Assembly (NCBI RefSeq): GCF_001976145.1
Contig: NZ_MOXD01000002.1
Location: 62,001 to 126,000, forward strand
Reading direction: 5' to 3'
Length of the DNA: 64,000 bases
From: Serratia oryzae
GTDB lineage: Bacteria > Pseudomonadota > Gammaproteobacteria > Enterobacterales > Enterobacteriaceae
Of this stretch, positions 61,501 to 64,000 are shown piece by piece. The notes beneath the pieces are model-generated. The model made no database searches. It was given only the letters and a program-made list of their open reading frames with translations, and was not told where the DNA came from. The first letter of the stretch is position 1. The number at the start of each line of letters is the position of its first letter. Both the position numbers and the translations under genes were made by a program.

Positions 61501-61984
61501 CGGCTCGGTCAGTAAAATCCGCATTCGTGCCACGACGATCACCGATTTCGACCGTAAAGAGGTGATTATTCCCAATAAAGCGTTTGTCACCGAACGGCTG
61601 ATTAACTGGTCGCTGTCCGATACAATTACCCGCGTGCTGATTAAAGTCGGTGTCGCATATGGTTCCGATCTGGATAAAGTGAAATCAGTTCTGATGCAGG
61701 CGGCGCGCGAAAACCCACGCGTTATGGCCGATCCTGAACCGCAGGTGTTCTTCCTTAACTTTGGTGCCAGCACCTTGGATCACGAACTGCGTGTCTATGT
61801 GCGTGAATTGCGCGATCGCAGCTACACCGTCGATGAACTGAACCGCTCTATCGAGCGTTTGTGTCGCGAAAACGACATCAATATCGCCTTCAACCAACTG
61901 GAAGTGTATTTACATAATCAGCAGGGGAATGAGGTGCAGGAAGTGAAGCGAACGCAGAATAATGGCGGTCAACCGGCGATATAA
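58598..61984 (+). CDS. mscK: Mechanosensitive channel MscK (KefA)
   Basis: Large potassium-dependent mechanosensitive channel that releases solutes on hypo-osmotic shock. The product, up to 1128 residues (E. coli 1120), has a cleaved signal (about 22-44, ending NAAQN), a long periplasmic coiled-coil region to about 470, about eleven membrane segments, and the MscS-like pore domain near residues 910-1090 (GLGFGLQEIFANFVSGLIIL). The start is uncertain: no ribosome site precedes 58598, and ATG codons at 58643 and 58658 would also leave a complete signal peptide. Confidence 0.94.
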   Translation: MSRRFITSSSQSVSLMRRVNMRRIIAVFLLLLALVFLLSAANAAQNSDIPSRSDIQSQLDALNKQKTLTPVEKLSQQDLIHTIELLDAIERTRQEANELKLQLQQAPAKLQQVIKDLEALKNPANEALTRAELQPLSLRQLEGRLYQTLDDLQNTQESLSTYNSQLISLQTQPERVQSSMYTASQRLQEIRNLLNARSPGQAALRGTQQEMLNTEQVLLNAEIDLQRKSLEANTTLQDLLQKQRDYTTMNIDALGHRVQVLQEVVNNKRLTLSEKTAKEAQNHEDTTDIQHDQLVSKELNINRQISQRLIAATEESNTLFQQNIEVKNWLDRGLQSERNLKEQIQVLKGSLVLSRILYQQQQSLPPRTLAADMSTKIADLRLEQFEINQQRDELFKGDDFINKLVATNKEKASVDVVDALNEIIDMRRELLDQLNKQLNNQLSLAINLQINQQQLTSVYNSVQDTLTQQIFWVNSNRPIDLTWLKAMPGALKEQLAALDFKFEPRQLLLGGLQALVFLIPLLIVIGLLRWRYRLIDRHLQKLANDVGQLKRDSQLHTPKAILLTLLKVLPGALLLLGGGFWFYRAEFTTSDFIWALSKQLALFWLVFGFAFRVLAPGGISERHFNIPNNRCEHYRRQTFRLGLTLLPLIFWSVLGEKAPLRLVEDVIGQVVVILTLALLSVLVFPLCSDSWREKGSHAVRLVVVTMIAVMPIILLGLMFVGYFYTALRLAGRWIDSLYLFFLWNVVYQTAIRGLSVAARRLAYRRALARRQNLAKEKEGAEGSEAVEEPPLALDQINQQSLRLTTMVLFLIFATAFYAIWSDLVTVFSYLDSISLWHYATTIAGSSVPQAVTLGNMMVAMVAVIVTYVMTRNLPGLLEVLVLSRLQLRQGTSYAITTILTYLITAVGTITALSSLGVSWDKLQWLVAALSVGLGFGLQEIFANFVSGLIILFERPVRIGDTITIGTFSGSVSKIRIRATTITDFDRKEVIIPNKAFVTERLINWSLSDTITRVLIKVGVAYGSDLDKVKSVLMQAARENPRVMADPEPQVFFLNFGASTLDHELRVYVRELRDRSYTVDELNRSIERLCRENDINIAFNQLEVYLHNQQGNEVQEVKRTQNNGGQPAI

Positions 61985-62033
61985 CCTGGCAGAGCGATAA
62001 GGCGGTGCTGTGTGAGTGAAACTCTGCCCGCCA

Positions 62034-62219
62034 TCATTGCTGGCCCGTAGACTGATACAGAGAGGTTGTTACGCCCGCACGCTGGACTTTTTCCTGGTAA
62101 TCCTTTTTGACAATATCCAACGCGGCCAGCGCCGTTGCCGGATCGATTTCGTTACATTCCAGCAGGTAAATCAGGTCTACCGCCAGTTGTAATTCTGGAG
62201 AAGCATTTTCTAGAGACAT
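62034..62219 (-). CDS. rsmS: Pleiotropic regulator RsmS (YbaM)
   Basis: Small protein that in related enterobacteria, including Pectobacterium and Serratia, influences secondary metabolite and virulence regulation. The start [20 protein letters not shown] gives 61 residues (E. coli 53); an upstream in-frame ATG lacks homology. The core [29 protein letters not shown] is family-typical in pattern. It is convergent with mscK and follows priC by 91 bp on the same strand, as in E. coli. Confidence 0.88.
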   Translation of the reverse strand: MSLENASPELQLAVDLIYLLECNEIDPATALAALDIVKKDYQEKVQRAGVTTSLYQSTGQQ

Positions 62220-62310
62220 AAGTCCAACGTGTGAGTGAGATATGGCTTTGGTGAGTATAGTGAACATCGCTTAGGGGAGGGAATAATCATTCAAATAATG
62301 TGATAAATAT

Positions 62311-62847
62311 TCAAAAACCGTTTTCTTTTCGTTCAATATTGCGTTCAATACGCGCCAATGCTTGCCGGCAACGGACTAACCGGCCTTCGATCGCCGCCAG
62401 TTCCTGCTGCAGTTTTTTCTGTGCGGCAAAAGTGGTTTGTTGCCCCAACAGGCTTTCCCGATCCTCGATCATGGCGATCAAACGGCGTTCATACTCCTGA
62501 TGCTCGGCCAGCTTGTGATACAAATCGACGGCCACCACCTCTTTCGGCTGATTTTTGCGCCTCAACGTCTGTGTCGCCATTTCGCGCTGCAGGGCGGTGA
62601 GCTGCGTGACCAGTTTTTCCGCCAGAAAAGCGACGTGAGCGGAACGGTTATCTTTCACCGCAGTCTGCAACTGGGCAAAATTCTTCTGCACTTCAGCCAG
62701 ATAATCGCGCAAGCGCGTGCCATGGTTAGCAAACAGCGCCGTATCAAAACGCGCCTGTGGGATCGGCACATCGCCACGGGGTTGCACCTCGCTGGCCAAA
62801 GTGGCGATCTGCTGTTCAAGGGCTTGTAGTAAGCGCTGGGTACTCAC
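62311..62847 (-). CDS. priC: Primosomal replication protein PriC
   Basis: Helps reload DnaB helicase at stalled forks with gaps, in a PriA-independent restart route. The 178-residue helical, basic product (E. coli 175) has a coiled-coil-rich layout, with the conserved ATQTLRRKNQPKEVVAVDLY in the centre and the C-terminal LVRCRQALARIERNIERKE. It diverges from ybaN over 132 bp. Confidence 0.93.
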   Translation of the reverse strand: MSTQRLLQALEQQIATLASEVQPRGDVPIPQARFDTALFANHGTRLRDYLAEVQKNFAQLQTAVKDNRSAHVAFLAEKLVTQLTALQREMATQTLRRKNQPKEVVAVDLYHKLAEHQEYERRLIAMIEDRESLLGQQTTFAAQKKLQQELAAIEGRLVRCRQALARIERNIERKENGF

Positions 62848-62979
62848 GGGGTGTCCTTTGGCAAAAGAGGTTATGCTTAAGCTTGCCCGCGAACGCGATC
62901 TGAAACAAGCCGCGAGTGGATAAACCTGTTACGGGTGATACAGTAAGCGGGCCATCATGATAATAAATAAAGGAAAGGC

Positions 62980-63360
62980 ATGACGCGTGGGTTATTGATC
63001 ATAGTGGGCTGGCTGGCGGTGATGTTGGCAACGCTGGGCGTGGTGCTGCCGCTGCTGCCGACCACTCCTTTTCTGTTATTGGCGGCCTGGTGTTTTGCCC
63101 GTTCATCGCCGCATTTTCACCATTGGTTGTTATACCGTTCCTGGTTTGGTGCCTACCTGCGCCACTGGCAGCAACACCGCGCATTGCCAGCGGGGGCTAA
63201 ATGGAAGGCGGTGCTGCTGATCGTCGTGACGTTTGCGGTTTCGCTGTGGCTGGTGAAACTCTGGTGGGTCAGGGGCGTTCTGCTGGTGATTCTGGTCGCT
63301 TTGCTGAGCTTTATGTTACGGCTGCCGGTTATTGATCGGGAGCAACAAAAAACGCGCTGA
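62980..63360 (+). CDS. ybaN: DUF454 inner-membrane protein YbaN
   Basis: Inner-membrane protein of unknown function. The 126-residue product has hydrophobic segments at about 5-40, 75-90 and 94-112, and the DUF454 signature LGVVLPLLPTTPFLLLAAWCFARSS, a Pro-rich hairpin in the membrane. Length and position between priC and apt match E. coli ybaN (125). AAGGAAAGG precedes the ATG. Confidence 0.93.
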   Translation: MTRGLLIIVGWLAVMLATLGVVLPLLPTTPFLLLAAWCFARSSPHFHHWLLYRSWFGAYLRHWQQHRALPAGAKWKAVLLIVVTFAVSLWLVKLWWVRGVLLVILVALLSFMLRLPVIDREQQKTR

Positions 63361-63520
63361 TTGTGCTGCGTCAGTTGCATTTATCGCGCATTTTGCATAG
63401 ATTTGGGCGTTTTCGTGCGCAGGTTTCTTCCCTTCATTGAATTCTTGTCCCAGGCATTGCCCGGTCGGGGTTTGAAGAGCCTGTATGGAAATTTTCAGGT
63501 AGTTTTATCAGGCAATAACT

Positions 63521-64000
63521 ATGACCGCGACTGCACAGCAACTTCAGTTTATTAAAGACAGTATCAAAACCATCCCCGACTATCCGAAGCCGGGCATTCT
63601 GTTCCGTGATGTGACCAGCCTGTTGGAAAACCCGCTGGCTTACGCTGCCAGCATTGAGCTGCTGGTTGAGCGCTATCGTGAAACGGGTGTCACCAAAGTG
63701 GTGGGGACTGAAGCGCGTGGTTTCCTGTTTGGTGCCCCAGTGGCGCTGGCGCTGGGCATTGGTTTTGTGCCGGTGCGCAAGCCAGGCAAGTTGCCGCGTG
63801 CGACCCTCAGTGAAAGCTATGAGCTGGAATACGGCACCGATCGGTTGGAGATCCATACCGATGCCATCACCGCCGGTGACAAAGTGCTGGTCGTGGACGA
63901 TTTGCTGGCCACCGGTGGAACCATTGAAGCCACCGCTAAGCTGATCCGCCGTTTGGGCGGTGAAGTGAAAGATGCAGCGTTTATTATCAATCTGCCGGAG
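63521..64000 (+). CDS. apt: Adenine phosphoribosyltransferase, 3' end missing
   Basis: Salvages adenine to AMP with PRPP. The first 160 residues are in the window; the full protein is about 183, so the gene continues past the right edge. The start [20 protein letters not shown] and the PRPP-binding motif [13 protein letters not shown] are clear, as is the base-binding segment [15 protein letters not shown]. The 160-bp leader after ybaN has no gene. In E. coli, apt is followed by dnaX. Confidence 0.97.
   Translation, partial: MTATAQQLQFIKDSIKTIPDYPKPGILFRDVTSLLENPLAYAASIELLVERYRETGVTKVVGTEARGFLFGAPVALALGIGFVPVRKPGKLPRATLSESYELEYGTDRLEIHTDAITAGDKVLVVDDLLATGGTIEATAKLIRRLGGEVKDAAFIINLPE

Overview
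The window is an ordinary stretch of enterobacterial chromosome, most probably from Serratia or a close relative. Every long gene has a clear E. coli counterpart, and most of the order matches the E. coli tgt-to-apt segment (tgt-yajC-secDF ... acrRAB ... priC-apt). Departures from E. coli are: no yajD or tsx between secF and yajI; a cysteine-synthase-fold enzyme beside decR; a second-copy ribosomal protein pair (rpmE2/rpmJ2) between tomB and acrB; a ychN-like gene behind acrR; and palindromic repeats of a type common in Serratia and Yersinia. The genus call is inference from gene content and repeat style. Gene names rest on recalled E. coli sequences, not on a search.

Layout. 1-4 kb: tRNA queuosine modification (tgt, cut by the window edge) and the Sec accessory complex yajC-secD-secF. 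4-9 kb: yajI (reverse), then nrdR-ribD-ribH-nusB-thiL-pgpA. 9-13 kb, reverse: yajO, dxs, ispA, xseB (isoprenoid precursors). 13-18 kb: thiI, yajL, panE, yajQ, yajR. 18.7-23.5 kb, reverse: the cytochrome bo3 oxidase operon cyoABCDE. 24-26 kb, reverse: ampG and yajG. 26-36 kb: bolA, tig, clpP, clpX, lon, hupB, ppiD, a protein quality-control block. 36-46 kb: ybaV, fadM, queC, ybaE, cof, the divergent ccdA-like/decR pair, mdlA-mdlB. 46-50 kb: the nitrogen-controlled glnK-amtB operon, tesB, ybaY, atl and the 4.5S RNA gene ffs. 50.3-52.8 kb: an AT-rich, gene-poor patch holding hha-tomB and the zinc-sparing ribosomal genes. 53-64 kb: acrB-acrA, acrR, a ychN homologue, mscK, rsmS, priC, ybaN and the start of apt.

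Several control elements can be read directly: a 24-bp palindromic AcrR operator, a perfect Zur box before rpmE2, a sigma-54 promoter with an ideal NtrC site before glnK, a sigma-32 promoter before lon, inverted repeats between the ccdA-like gene and decR, and a 49-bp hairpin between xseB and thiI.

No mobile element, prophage, CRISPR array, tRNA or large unknown gene cluster was found. The most notable departures are an rpmE2 broken by a 5-bp tandem duplication, the gene-poor AT-rich patch with small unexplained reading frames, and the ccdA-like/decR module. I did not find a convincing new multi-gene system.
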